From Bradyrhizobium algeriense (GTDB lineage: Bacteria; Pseudomonadota; Alphaproteobacteria; Rhizobiales; Xanthobacteraceae), in assembly GCF_036924595.1 (NCBI RefSeq), contig NZ_JAZHRV010000001.1:5084001-5148000 (forward strand): a DNA stretch of 64,000 nucleotides. Direction: 5' to 3'. The notes under the pieces are model-generated. The model was not told the origin of the DNA, did no database searches, and was given only the letters and a program-made list of their open reading frames with translations. Positions 44,870 through 53,764 of this stretch are shown piece after piece. The translations under genes were made by a program, and so were the position numbers. The first letter of the stretch is position 1. Every line of letters begins with the position of its first letter.

Positions 44870-47707
44870 ATGAGCTCGGCTTTGCCATGCGTCGAATTTG
44901 GTCCGTTTCGCTTGTTTCCTTCGCAGCGGCGGCTTGTCAAACAGGATGCGCATGTGCAGCTCGGTGGCCGGGCACTGGACCTTCTCATCCTGCTGATCGA
45001 GAACGCCGGCAGCATCATGTCGAAGCAGCAGCTGACGGCCGAGGTGTGGCCCGACGTGACTGTGGAGGAAAGCAGTCTGCGCGTTCACATCGCGAATCTC
45101 CGCAAGGCTCTGGGTGACGGCCGGGATGGAGCAAACTACATCGCGAACGTGCCCGGACGGGGCTATTGCTTCGTTGGTCAGGTCGATCGGCGGAATGCGG
45201 CGCTGGAGCCGATTTCGTTCGATCCGCCCCCCGAACGTGTCAGCGGGCTGCCGCGCCGACCGGCTCGGGTAATCGGACGCGATGATGACGTCCGCGTTAT
45301 CGCCGAACTTCTGGCTTCACACCGTTTCACAACAATTCACGGGCCTGGCGGCATCGGCAAGACCACGGTCGCGCTCGCCGTTGCTCACCAGGAGATCGAG
45401 CAATTCGAGGATGGCATCTGCTTCCTCGATCTAGGTTTGCTCAGGGCGCTGGATTCGGTGCCGCACACCATGGCCGGGTCCCTTGGGCTCATGGTTCAAT
45501 CGGGTGATCCGACTTCCAGCATCATCGGACACCTGCGTGATCGTCAGATGCTGCTGGTCCTCGATTCCTGCGAGCATGTCGTCGACTCGGCTGCCGCAAT
45601 CACCGAGGCCATTTTCCAGGGAGCCGCTCGCGTCGGCATTCTGGTTACCAGTCGTGAGTCGCTCCGCGTCGAGGGCGAACACGTGTATGCGCTGTCGCCG
45701 CTGAGTGTTCCGCCGCCCGACCGTACCATCAGCGTCGACCAGCTGCTGGAATACTCATCCGCGCGCCTCTTCCTTGAACGCGCTGTTGCAGGAGGTCACC
45801 GACGCGAGCTGAGCGGCCCGGATGCACAGATCGTCGGCAGCATCTGCCGCAAGCTGGACGGCATCGCGCTTGCTGTCGAACTCGCAGCCGGTCGCGTCAG
45901 CACACACGGCTTGCGGGAAACCGCCGAGCTGCTCGACAGCCGGATGAAACTGCTGTGGCAGGGGCGCCGCACGGCCATGCCACGACATCAAACACTGAAT
46001 GCCACGCTAGAATGGAGTCACGATTTGATTCCGGATCGCGAGCGCATTGTGCTGCGGCGCCTATCCGTCTTCGTCGGCCCATTCACGCTGGAGGAAGCCC
46101 AATCCGTGGCGGCGGACGACCACACCGACCGCGGGAGAGTGGTCGAGGCGCTGGCTGACCTGGTGGGCAAGTCTCTCGTCTTTATAGACACCCACAAGGA
46201 ACTGAGACGATATCGGCTTCTGGACACCACACGCGCCTATTCACAAGTCAAACTCGCAGAGAGCGGCGAAGCGGATGCAATTACCCGCCGCCACGCGCTC
46301 TACTATCAGGAATGGCTTGCGCGCAGTGAAAGCGGGTCGCCAATCACACAGCAACCGTTCAACGCTCAGGGTGCCGAGCATCTCGGAAATATTCGGGCCG
46401 CGCTGGAATGGAGCTTCTCCGAGACCGGGGATGCAAAGCTTGGAGTGCAGCTCGCGGCCAGCTCTGCCAGGCTGTTCGTCGGTCTCTCGCTGCTCGGTGA
46501 GTGCCAAAAATGGTGCGAATGCGCACTTGGGTTTCTCGATGACGCGACGCGCGGATCGCGTTGTGAAATGATGCTTCTTACCGAACTCGGCTATTCCCTG
46601 ATGTTCACCCGAGGCAACAGTGAGCAGGCGCGTTCCGCGCTTGAGCGCGCATTTGAGATTGCCGAAACCCTGGACGACGGAGTTTACCAATTCCGGTTGC
46701 TCAGCGGCCTGCATATGTATGATCGACGGATCGGAAATATTGCCGGTCTTTTGCCGACCGCGCTGCGTGGCGAAGCGGTTGCGCGGGATCTGGGCGACCT
46801 CACGGCAATCGTTGCGGCACAGGTGATGAAGGGCGTTTCCCATCATCTGAGCGGCAATCTGATTGAAGCGCGGACCGCGCTGGCAGCGTCCCTTCGACTT
46901 CCGGCAAGCTTCGACCGCGTCGGGGCAAATTTTTTCGGCTTTCACCGGGATCCGGAAATGGTTTTGGCAAGGACCATGTGGCTGCAGGGTTTTCCGGACC
47001 AGGCGGTCGAAACGGCACATGCTGCGGAGAGTTTGGAGCAACACGATCCAGTGACTGCCTGCCTCGCACTCATCTGGGGTGCAAGTGTGTTTCATTGGAC
47101 AGGCGATTTGGCAACGGTGGAAGACTACGTCGAACGGCTGGTCCAGCATGCCGGCGAGCACTCGCTATCCCCATACAGGTCGGTCGGTATCGGCCTCAAG
47201 GGGGATATCCTCGTTCGACGCGGCGAGCTGGAAGCTGGCATCCGACTGTTGCGGGAATCCCTGAACGACCTGCACGTCGAGAAATACAGACTTTACACCC
47301 CTTGGCTGAGCTGCACTTTGGCCGAGGGCCTTGCCGCCGATGGGCAACTCGATCAGGCCCTGGATCTCATGAGAGAAATCGCTCCCCTTTCCAGGCAAAC
47401 TGCCGTCTACAATGCGCCGGAATTGCTGCGTGTGCACGGAGATCTGCTGGCGCAGGCCACGGACCTGCGCGGCGCCGAATCCTGCTTCCTGCAATCCCTG
47501 ACCATTGCCGGCAATCAGCACGCCTTGTCGTGGCGGCTGCGAACCTCAACGAGCTTCGCGAGATTTCTGGTTCGGCAGGACCGGCTTCCTGAGGCGAGGG
47601 TGATATTAGACGAGGTTTATGCCCATTTTACCGAAGGTTTCGAGACTGCGGACTTGAGGAGGGCGAAGGCTCTGTTAGACGAGCTCGGAAGGCACGTCAC
47701 CGACTGA
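44870..47707 (+). CDS. Winged-helix / NB-ARC-type ATPase / TPR transcriptional regulator
   Basis: 945 residues. An OmpR/PhoB-type winged helix is at about 8-103 (LGGRALDLLILLIENAGSIM, SSLRVHIANLRKALGDG, PGRGYCFVG). The STAND-type ATPase has Walker A GPGGIGKTT at 158-166, Walker B-like LLVLDSCEHV and VTSRESLRVEG. The C-terminal half is helical repeats. This architecture recalls large signal-integrating activators of the MalT/SARP kind. It is divergent from the oxidoreductase/tautomerase/hydrolase series, its most likely target. Confidence 0.9.
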   Translation: MSSALPCVEFGPFRLFPSQRRLVKQDAHVQLGGRALDLLILLIENAGSIMSKQQLTAEVWPDVTVEESSLRVHIANLRKALGDGRDGANYIANVPGRGYCFVGQVDRRNAALEPISFDPPPERVSGLPRRPARVIGRDDDVRVIAELLASHRFTTIHGPGGIGKTTVALAVAHQEIEQFEDGICFLDLGLLRALDSVPHTMAGSLGLMVQSGDPTSSIIGHLRDRQMLLVLDSCEHVVDSAAAITEAIFQGAARVGILVTSRESLRVEGEHVYALSPLSVPPPDRTISVDQLLEYSSARLFLERAVAGGHRRELSGPDAQIVGSICRKLDGIALAVELAAGRVSTHGLRETAELLDSRMKLLWQGRRTAMPRHQTLNATLEWSHDLIPDRERIVLRRLSVFVGPFTLEEAQSVAADDHTDRGRVVEALADLVGKSLVFIDTHKELRRYRLLDTTRAYSQVKLAESGEADAITRRHALYYQEWLARSESGSPITQQPFNAQGAEHLGNIRAALEWSFSETGDAKLGVQLAASSARLFVGLSLLGECQKWCECALGFLDDATRGSRCEMMLLTELGYSLMFTRGNSEQARSALERAFEIAETLDDGVYQFRLLSGLHMYDRRIGNIAGLLPTALRGEAVARDLGDLTAIVAAQVMKGVSHHLSGNLIEARTALAASLRLPASFDRVGANFFGFHRDPEMVLARTMWLQGFPDQAVETAHAAESLEQHDPVTACLALIWGASVFHWTGDLATVEDYVERLVQHAGEHSLSPYRSVGIGLKGDILVRRGELEAGIRLLRESLNDLHVEKYRLYTPWLSCTLAEGLAADGQLDQALDLMREIAPLSRQTAVYNAPELLRVHGDLLAQATDLRGAESCFLQSLTIAGNQHALSWRLRTSTSFARFLVRQDRLPEARVILDEVYAHFTEGFETADLRRAKALLDELGRHVTD

Positions 47708-47919
47708 AGGCGAGCGTCTCCTAAGGGCATGTCGGTTCCGGGTCAAAATGCGAAGAACTCTAACTGAGCAAAACTAGTCCGCTATGCCCAGGTAAGCTGA
47801 CCTCAATGAGAGGTGCCGCCACTTCCCCTCATGGGCCAGGAGCGGGCATTAGCCTCTCGCACATCTGTCTAGCCAGTCGAAACGGAAAGCGGCGTAAGGC
47901 TGATTTTCTTTGCGCTGCA

Positions 47920-48393
47920 TCACTCCGGAAAAAAGCCGGCGCCGACCAGAGCGACTCCTTCGGCTTTTACCGCCTTAACATAGCTCCACTTGTGCGACGG
48001 CTCGGTTTGTCCAGGCTTGGGTAGCCAATAGTCAACCCAGCCTGACCCATTCGTCTGCGCGGTCTTCAAAAGCTCGTCATGAAAGGATTTGCCCTTCTTA
48101 TCTTTTTCGCCATGGTATGCGCGTCCCTCGCGTGCCGGAAAGGCCGGATTGAGAAGCACGGTGCCATCGGGTGCATATGCAAATACGTACACGTCACCGG
48201 ACCACCACTCGCTCCCCCGCTCGCGGAACTCAGAAAGAGCCGCTTTTCCCTTGGCGTCCACGATAGCCGCTGCTTTGTTAACCAGAGCTTCGATCCGTTT
48301 TGCCTCTGCCGATGACGGCGGTTGCTCTTGAGCGAATGCCGCGCGGCTGAAAGGCATCGAAAGTACCGCGAATATCAGGGTACGTCGCAGCAT
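47920..48393 (-). CDS. Secreted single-Cache-domain protein
   Basis: 157 residues. The ATG at 48393 is preceded by AAGAGGGAGG and starts the signal peptide (MLRRTLIFAVLSMPFSRAAF). The Cache_2-like domain has the typical layout: EALVNKAAAIVDAKGKAAL, DVYVFAYAPDGTVLLNPAFP, GWVDYWLPKPGQTEPSHKWS and VKAEGVALVGAGFF. It has no membrane anchor or output domain, so it is a free periplasmic ligand-binding protein; the ligand is unknown. Confidence 0.82.
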   Translation of the reverse strand: MLRRTLIFAVLSMPFSRAAFAQEQPPSSAEAKRIEALVNKAAAIVDAKGKAALSEFRERGSEWWSGDVYVFAYAPDGTVLLNPAFPAREGRAYHGEKDKKGKSFHDELLKTAQTNGSGWVDYWLPKPGQTEPSHKWSYVKAVKAEGVALVGAGFFPE

Positions 48394-48477
48394 AGAGCCC
48401 TCCCTCTTACATAAGAAAGACAGCGCCCTAGAATATCGTAGTTGAGCCACCTTTTCGAGGTGGATTACGACCGCTAT

Positions 48478-48575
48478 GGGTCAATCGCGTCACTTTGGAC
48501 GTCGGCCAACCACTTCCGGTCTTCACCGGTAAACGGGACGTCGCCAGGGCCAGTGAGCATGTCTCAAAAGTGCCA
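48478..48575 (+). repeat. Dispersed intergenic repeat R1, copy 3
   Basis: Begins GGGTCAATCGCGTCACTTTG and ends GAGCATGTCTCAAAAGTGCC. It fills most of the gap between the Cache protein and the hydrolase genes. Confidence 0.8.
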
Positions 48576-48590
48576 TTACCGGAAGTGCCG

Positions 48591-49565
48591 TTACTGTTTC
48601 AGCTGGAAAGCCTGCGTCAAGAAATCCCGAACAAACACGCGAGCTTGATTGCTTGCAGTCTCGTTGTAAGCGAGCGTTGGCCCTTTCTCGACGCATGTAT
48701 CGCCAAAGGTGAAGGGCTTCTGCGTCTCGCGATTAACGATCTGGTTATCGTCTCCTTCCGCCAGCTGGCAGCGCCGAGTTGTTGTCGCTGCCGTCACAGT
48801 CAGGGGTGTCCGGAAAATAGGCGCGTCGAACACGTGGTGCGCATCAAGATACTCAATTAGCTTAATGTCCTTGTGCGCCTTCGTCAGTCGCTCCACGTAG
48901 GCGTGGCACGGTGCAACAGGATTGTAGTCATCTGCGGCACCATGGAGGATGCGGATGGGCTTATCGCTCACCTCGGTGTCTGCACGGTAGCTGGTCATGC
49001 AGTCGGGGTAGAAAGCAATGTGGGCTGCGAATTGTAAGTTGTTGGCTGGACCGAGCGTCCCGTAAAGTCGGTTCATGGCCGAGTACAGGGCCGCCTGTCC
49101 GCCCCGGGAGAAGCCCATCACGGCGACGCGGTTCGCATCGATCCGCGAATGTTTGGCCAACACGTCGAGAGCCCGATAGGCATCGCCAACCATGTTGAGG
49201 CGACCAAGTTGCGTCTGATCGAGTACCGTTGAAACGATTCCTCGGCCGGCGAAGCTATCGAGCGCAAATGTCGCGATGCCAAGTTGGTTTAGCTCTCTCG
49301 ACCACTCGTCAATCATGCTTCCAGTGCCGCCGACGCCGCCTGAGCCATGGAGGAGAACAACGGCGGACAACTTCTCATTACCTGCTTTTGGAATACGAAG
49401 CTCACCGGCGATGGTCACTTGCTGACCATCTTTTCGGCCGCCCAAGAAGTCTGAATCCTTGAGAGTAACCGACAAGACCGGATGGAGTTCTAAGCGCGCT
49501 ACCTGAGCGTTAGCCCCCAGGATCATGGCCGCGAGAATTGTGGTCGCTGTTGCTAGTCTGATCAT
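48591..49565 (-). CDS. Secreted dienelactone-hydrolase-like alpha/beta hydrolase
   Basis: 324 residues from the ATG at 49565 (AATGGAGGGAA upstream; the longer frame lacks a leader). Signal peptide: MIRLATATTILAAMILGANA. It has the alpha/beta fold with oxyanion motif LLHGSGGVGG, nucleophile elbow MGFSRGGQ, acid in LHGAADDYNP and His in DAHHVFD. Four Cys in the C-terminal half could form disulfides. The plan matches exported DLH-family hydrolases of uncertain substrate in Bradyrhizobium. Confidence 0.85.
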   Translation of the reverse strand: MIRLATATTILAAMILGANAQVARLELHPVLSVTLKDSDFLGGRKDGQQVTIAGELRIPKAGNEKLSAVVLLHGSGGVGGTGSMIDEWSRELNQLGIATFALDSFAGRGIVSTVLDQTQLGRLNMVGDAYRALDVLAKHSRIDANRVAVMGFSRGGQAALYSAMNRLYGTLGPANNLQFAAHIAFYPDCMTSYRADTEVSDKPIRILHGAADDYNPVAPCHAYVERLTKAHKDIKLIEYLDAHHVFDAPIFRTPLTVTAATTTRRCQLAEGDDNQIVNRETQKPFTFGDTCVEKGPTLAYNETASNQARVFVRDFLTQAFQLKQ

Positions 49566-49672
49566 GCGTTCCCTCCATTGGGGTTGAGGGGCATGGGGAC
49601 GATACTGCCGATCATCGCACGCCATAACCTTCTTTGCCATAGGGTTGATCCGCGCACGGCAGCCAGATCACG

Positions 49673-49782
49673 CATGTCTCAAATGGGTCAATCGCGACGT
49701 TTCGACCGGAGGCCGATCACTTCCGCTCTTCCCCGAGTAACAGACATTTTCAGAGCCGGTCGGCATGTCTCAAAAGTGCCAG
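49673..49782 (+). repeat. Dispersed intergenic repeat R1, copy 4, preceded by a second R1 tail
   Basis: The main copy runs 49685-49782 (GGGTCAATCGCG ... GGCATGTCTCAAAAGTGCCA). Immediately before it, 49673-49684 reads GCATGTCTCAAA, the end of another R1 unit, so two units once stood in tandem. Confidence 0.7.
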
Positions 49783-49842
49783 TAGCGGTCGTAGCGTGTT
49801 CGGCAGAGATACAACCCAATGCAGCCGTTTGAAATTCAGTGA

Positions 49843-50481
49843 TCACTCGCCCTCGGCGAAGCCGGCCTGGACGACTTCCTCGCGCTTTCGCCGCAGGTGT
49901 GTGTGCAGGATATGGGCGAGCCCGCGGGCATCGCGCCGCTGCAGCGCGTTCAGGATTCCTTCGTGCTCCTGTATGGCAAGCGCCCAATGCTCAGGCGACA
50001 TCGGTGTGATGAACCGGGCGCGCCGTATCCGCGCGGCGATCGACTCATAGAAGCCGGCCAGCACAGCGTTATCGGCCGCGCGAACAATGGCCTCGTGGAT
50101 CAATCGGTTGCACCGATAGTACGACAAGAGATCCTGCGCGCGATAGTGTTCGACCATGTTCGCCTGCAAGTCCGCAATTTCGCGCAGTTGCTCATCGGAA
50201 ATGCGGGGACACGCCAATTCGCCAGCCGCAGCCTCCAGCGCTTCACAGACTTCAAACAGTTCCTTGACGTCCTTTTGCGTGAGCTTCGCGGCGCGCGATC
50301 CGCGATTGGGCAGCAACACGACAAGCCCTTCGGCAGCGAGCACCTTGAGCGCCTCGCGCAACGGGGTACGCGATATCGCGAACGACGCGCACAGCTCGCG
50401 CTCGGGAATTCGCGCACCCGGCGGGATTTCGCCCTCCGTCAAGACGTGCCTGAGGCGGGAAACCACCTCGTCATGCATCAT
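49843..50481 (-). CDS. GntR-family transcriptional regulator (FadR/FCD type)
   Basis: 212 residues. The ATG at 50481 follows CGAGGAGACC; the upstream part of the open frame crosses the operator region. The N-terminal winged helix (VVSRLRHVLTEGEIPPGARI, ERELCASFAISRTPLREALK, VVLLPNRGSRAAKLT) is the GntR motif. The C-terminal all-helical FCD domain (residues ~80-205) has the metal/acid-binding histidines typical of the group (NRLIHEAIV and IQEHEGILNAL). It is divergent from the crotonase/CoA-transferase/Tct operon and probably represses it, with an organic acid or acyl-CoA as inducer. Confidence 0.93.
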   Translation of the reverse strand: MMHDEVVSRLRHVLTEGEIPPGARIPERELCASFAISRTPLREALKVLAAEGLVVLLPNRGSRAAKLTQKDVKELFEVCEALEAAAGELACPRISDEQLREIADLQANMVEHYRAQDLLSYYRCNRLIHEAIVRAADNAVLAGFYESIAARIRRARFITPMSPEHWALAIQEHEGILNALQRRDARGLAHILHTHLRRKREEVVQAGFAEGE

Positions 50482-50513
50482 ATCGAGGTCTCCTCGGGGA
50501 CTCGGTGGAACTA

Positions 50514-50590
50514 TTTTGAATGCAAAAATGATCCAATCCAAGCAAATTCGAACAGAATCCTGTTGCATAAGACAATTTTTGCATTCAAAA
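50514..50590. promoter_or_regulatory. Paired GntR/FCD operators in divergent promoter
   Basis: TTTTGAATGCAAAA at 50514-50527 and TTTTGCATTCAAAA at 50577-50590 both fit TTTTG-N4-CAAAA, a short palindrome of the FCD-GntR kind. The two are also inverted copies of each other over 16 bases, with centres 63 bp apart (six helical turns). They lie in the 160-base gap between the regulator and the crotonase gene, an arrangement suited to looping or autoregulation. Confidence 0.7.
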
Positions 50591-50641
50591 ATGCCCTCTG
50601 CGGCCGAACTGGGGTTCCATCCTGAGGGGTCTGTCAACAAA

Positions 50642-51433
50642 ATGAATGAAAACGCCACACCCGACACAAACCTGCTTTACGAGGTCCGCGACGGCGTCGG
50701 CCGGATCATTTTCAACCGGCCGCAGGCGAGAAATTCGCTGACTTTCGGCATGTATGAGCGGCTCGCAGCGATATGCGAAGCCGCCGCCAGTGATCGTACC
50801 CTCAAGGTGCTGATCCTGACCGGCGCAGGCGACAAGGCCTTCGCGTCCGGCACCGACATCAATCAGTTTCGCGCGTTCAACACCCCGCAGGACGCTATCG
50901 ACTACGAGGCCCGGATCGATCGCGTGCTGACCACGCTCGAACAATGCCGGGTGCCGACGATTGCGGCGATTAACGGCGTTTGCGCCGGCGGTGGCGCCGG
51001 GATCGCCGCGTGCTGCGACCTTCGCATCGGCACCAGGACCGCGAAATTCGGATTTCCGATCGCGCGCACGCTTGGCAACTGCCTGTCGGCGTCCAATATC
51101 GGCCGACTATCGGCCCTGATCGGGGCAACGCGGCTCAAGGAGATCATTTTTACCGCGCGCCTGATCGAAGCCCAGGAAGCCGCCGGCATCGGGTTGCTGC
51201 ACGAAGTCGTGGAGGATCTCCCCGCCCTCGAACGACGGGCCGATGAATTGGCGCGGCTTGTCGCGAGCCATGCACCGTTGACGCTGCGTGCCACCAAGCA
51301 GACGCTGCTTCGAGCGCAGCCGAAGCCAGGCGAAGACCAGGACCTGATCCTGATGTGCTATCAAAGCCGGGATTTCCTTGAAGGCATGGATGCCTTCCTC
51401 AACAAGCGCCAGCCGCAATGGACTGGCGACTAA
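50642..51433 (+). CDS. Crotonase-superfamily protein (enoyl-CoA hydratase/isomerase-like)
   Basis: 263 residues. The ATG at 50642 is chosen because the longer frame crosses the operators and the GntR gene. Crotonase fold: VGRIIFNRPQARNSLTFGMY, the oxyanion-hole segments KAFASGTDINQF and GVCAGGGAGIAACCDLRIGT. The two catalytic glutamates of classic hydratases are absent: the GGGxE site reads GGGAG and the FGxPE site reads FGFPI. The reaction is therefore unlikely to be simple enoyl-CoA hydration. It is the first gene of the operon, 32 bases before the CoA-transferase. Confidence 0.88.
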   Translation: MNENATPDTNLLYEVRDGVGRIIFNRPQARNSLTFGMYERLAAICEAAASDRTLKVLILTGAGDKAFASGTDINQFRAFNTPQDAIDYEARIDRVLTTLEQCRVPTIAAINGVCAGGGAGIAACCDLRIGTRTAKFGFPIARTLGNCLSASNIGRLSALIGATRLKEIIFTARLIEAQEAAGIGLLHEVVEDLPALERRADELARLVASHAPLTLRATKQTLLRAQPKPGEDQDLILMCYQSRDFLEGMDAFLNKRQPQWTGD

Positions 51434-51465
51434 GCAACAAGAACAACAAGATTGCGGGAGAAACA

Positions 51466-52686
51466 ATGGGCCCTCTGAGTGGATTGAAGGTTGTCGACCT
51501 GACGCACGTCATGGCAGGCCCGACCTGCACGCTGATGCTCGCCGACATGGGCGCCGAAGTCATCAAGATCGAAAAGATTCCGGCCGGCGACGACACCCGC
51601 TACATGGTTCCTCCCAAGATCGGCGACGTGGCGGCCTCCTTCCTGATGATGAACCGCAACAAGAAGGGCATTGCCCTGGATCTAAAGACACCGGGCGGCG
51701 CGAAGGTGTTGCGGCGCCTGATCGGATCGGCGGACGTTCTGGTTGAAAACTTCGGCCCCGGCGTGATGGACCGGCTCGGTTTCGGTTACGCCGAAATCCG
51801 CAAGGAGCACCCTGCCCTGATCTACTGCTCGCTGTCCGGCTTTGGCCGCACTGGTCCTTACAAGCATCGGCGCGGCTTCGATCTGGTGGCGCAGGCGATG
51901 AGCGGCATCATGAGTTTCACCGGCGAAAGGCCCGACGGACCACCGGTCAAGTGTGGCGCGCCGCTGTCCGATATCACGGCCGGAATTCTCGCGGGCATGG
52001 GCATTCTCGCCGCCTATGCCCACCGCCTCAAAACTGGCGAGGGTCAATGGGTCGAAACCTCCTTGTTCGAGGCAGCACTTGTCCAGACCTACTGGCAGGC
52101 TGCCATCGCGATGGCCACCGGCGTGGCGCCGAAGGCGATGGGCTCGGCCCATCCGCTCAATGCGCCCTACCAGGCGTTCGAAACCGCCGACAAGTGGATC
52201 GTGGTCGGTGGCGCCAATCAAAAGCACTGGCTGCGTACGCTCGAAGTGCTGGGTGCAACCGAACTGGCGCGAGATCCACGGTTTGCGACCGGCGCCGACC
52301 GAATGGGGCATTTGAAGGAACTGGAAGGCCTGCTCACGGCGCGCTTCAAGACCAAACCCGCCGAACATTGGCTGGCTGCGCTTGAGAAATCCGGCGTCCC
52401 CTGCGGGCCCGTCAACGACATGCTGCAAGCCCTCGCCGACCCGCAAACGATCGCGCGCGAGATGGTGGTCGAGGTCGAGCATTCCACGCTCGGCCGCGTG
52501 AAGACGATTGGATTGCCGATCAAGTTCTCGCAGACGCCCGGCAAGGTGCGGTCGGGCGCGCCGCTTTACGGCGAGCACACCAGCACAATCCTGGGCGCTT
52601 ACGGTTTTGACGCCGACGAAATTGCAGCGCTTCACAAAGAAGGCGCCATTGCCGCGGCAGAGTTTGCCGGGGATGAAGTGGGCTAA
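51466..52686 (+). CDS. Family III (CaiB/BaiF/Frc-type) CoA-transferase
   Basis: 406 residues from the ATG at 51466 (TTGCGGGAGAAAC upstream). Family signature at the start: LKVVDLTHVMAGPTCTLMLA, ADMGAEVIKIEK, and NRNKKGIALDLK. The catalytic aspartate that forms the acyl anhydride is D169 in APLSDITAG, the same residue number as in formyl-CoA transferase. It moves CoA between carboxylic acids, activating the acid brought in by the downstream transporter (inferred from the operon). Confidence 0.93.
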   Translation: MGPLSGLKVVDLTHVMAGPTCTLMLADMGAEVIKIEKIPAGDDTRYMVPPKIGDVAASFLMMNRNKKGIALDLKTPGGAKVLRRLIGSADVLVENFGPGVMDRLGFGYAEIRKEHPALIYCSLSGFGRTGPYKHRRGFDLVAQAMSGIMSFTGERPDGPPVKCGAPLSDITAGILAGMGILAAYAHRLKTGEGQWVETSLFEAALVQTYWQAAIAMATGVAPKAMGSAHPLNAPYQAFETADKWIVVGGANQKHWLRTLEVLGATELARDPRFATGADRMGHLKELEGLLTARFKTKPAEHWLAALEKSGVPCGPVNDMLQALADPQTIAREMVVEVEHSTLGRVKTIGLPIKFSQTPGKVRSGAPLYGEHTSTILGAYGFDADEIAALHKEGAIAAAEFAGDEVG

Positions 52687-52749
52687 CGCAACAGCCTAAT
52701 TAAGCGCCGAGAACAAGAAAACAAATCAAGAGATACATGGGAGGACTAG

Positions 52750-53754
52750 ATGTCTCAGAAGCCGACATTCGCTGCGATCGCCTTCGGTCTCGCAATCGGG
52801 CTCGCGGGAGCGGCAAATGCCGCGTGGCAACCGGCCAAACCGATCGAATTCATTGCAACTGCAGGCCCGGGCGGCGGCACGGATAATTTTGCCCGCGCGG
52901 TCCAGAACATCATCACCAAATATAAACTCGTCGAGCAGCCCATCGTCGTCGTCAACAAGGCCGGCGGCAGCGGCGCCGAAGGCTATACCTACACCAAGGC
53001 CATGGCGGGCGATCCCTACAAGATCGTGTTCGGCACATCGAATGCCTGGACCCAACCGATGGTCTCCAAGGTCGCCTATAACTACACCGACCTCACGCCG
53101 ATTGCCGCGATGGTGCAGGACGAATTTCTGCTCTGGGTGAAGCAGGATGCGCCCTACCAGAACGCGCAGGATTTTCTCAAAGCGGTCGCCGCGAAGCCGC
53201 CGGGCGATTTCAAGATGGGGGGCGCACAGTCAAAGGACACCGATGAAACCCTCACCCGCATGATCGACAAGGCGGCCAAGGTGAAGTTCGTCTACATTCC
53301 CTTCAAGAGCGGCGCCGAGGCCGCGGTGCAACTGGCCGGCGGTCATATCGACGCCCACGTCAACAATCCCAGCGAAAGCATCGGACAGTGGAAGGGCAGC
53401 ACCCAGCGCCCGCTATGCGCCTTCAGCCCGCAGCGTCTGCCTGACGGACCCAAGGTCACGGCAACGCAAAACTGGCACGACATCCCCACCTGCGTTGAAT
53501 CCGGCCTTGCCATTCCGCAATTCCAGCAACCCCGCACAGTCTGGCTGCCGGGAAAGGTGACCGCCGATCAGGCCGCCTTCTATGTCGATCTGATGAAGAA
53601 GGTGCAGGCCACGCCGGAATGGAAGGAATACATCGAGCGAACGTCGCAAACCGACACCTTCCTGACCGGTGAGGCGTTCAGCAAGTTCATCAAGGACGAC
53701 ATCGAACGCACCCAAAAGATTGCCGCTGAGGAGGGTTGGCTGATCTCCAACTAG
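52750..53754 (+). CDS. tctC: Tripartite tricarboxylate transporter substrate-binding protein (Bug family)
   Basis: 334 residues with a Sec leader (FAAIAFGLAIGLAGAANA) and a GGGAGGAC ribosome site. Bug signatures: FIATAGPGGGTDNFARAVQN and VVVNKAGGSGAEGYTY. VPIFKSG-like YIPFKSGAEAAVQLAGGHID is in the second lobe. It binds an organic acid in the periplasm and delivers it to TctAB. Specificity cannot be read from the sequence. Confidence 0.93.
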   Translation: MSQKPTFAAIAFGLAIGLAGAANAAWQPAKPIEFIATAGPGGGTDNFARAVQNIITKYKLVEQPIVVVNKAGGSGAEGYTYTKAMAGDPYKIVFGTSNAWTQPMVSKVAYNYTDLTPIAAMVQDEFLLWVKQDAPYQNAQDFLKAVAAKPPGDFKMGGAQSKDTDETLTRMIDKAAKVKFVYIPFKSGAEAAVQLAGGHIDAHVNNPSESIGQWKGSTQRPLCAFSPQRLPDGPKVTATQNWHDIPTCVESGLAIPQFQQPRTVWLPGKVTADQAAFYVDLMKKVQATPEWKEYIERTSQTDTFLTGEAFSKFIKDDIERTQKIAAEEGWLISN

Positions 53755-53764
53755 AGCAGGGATC

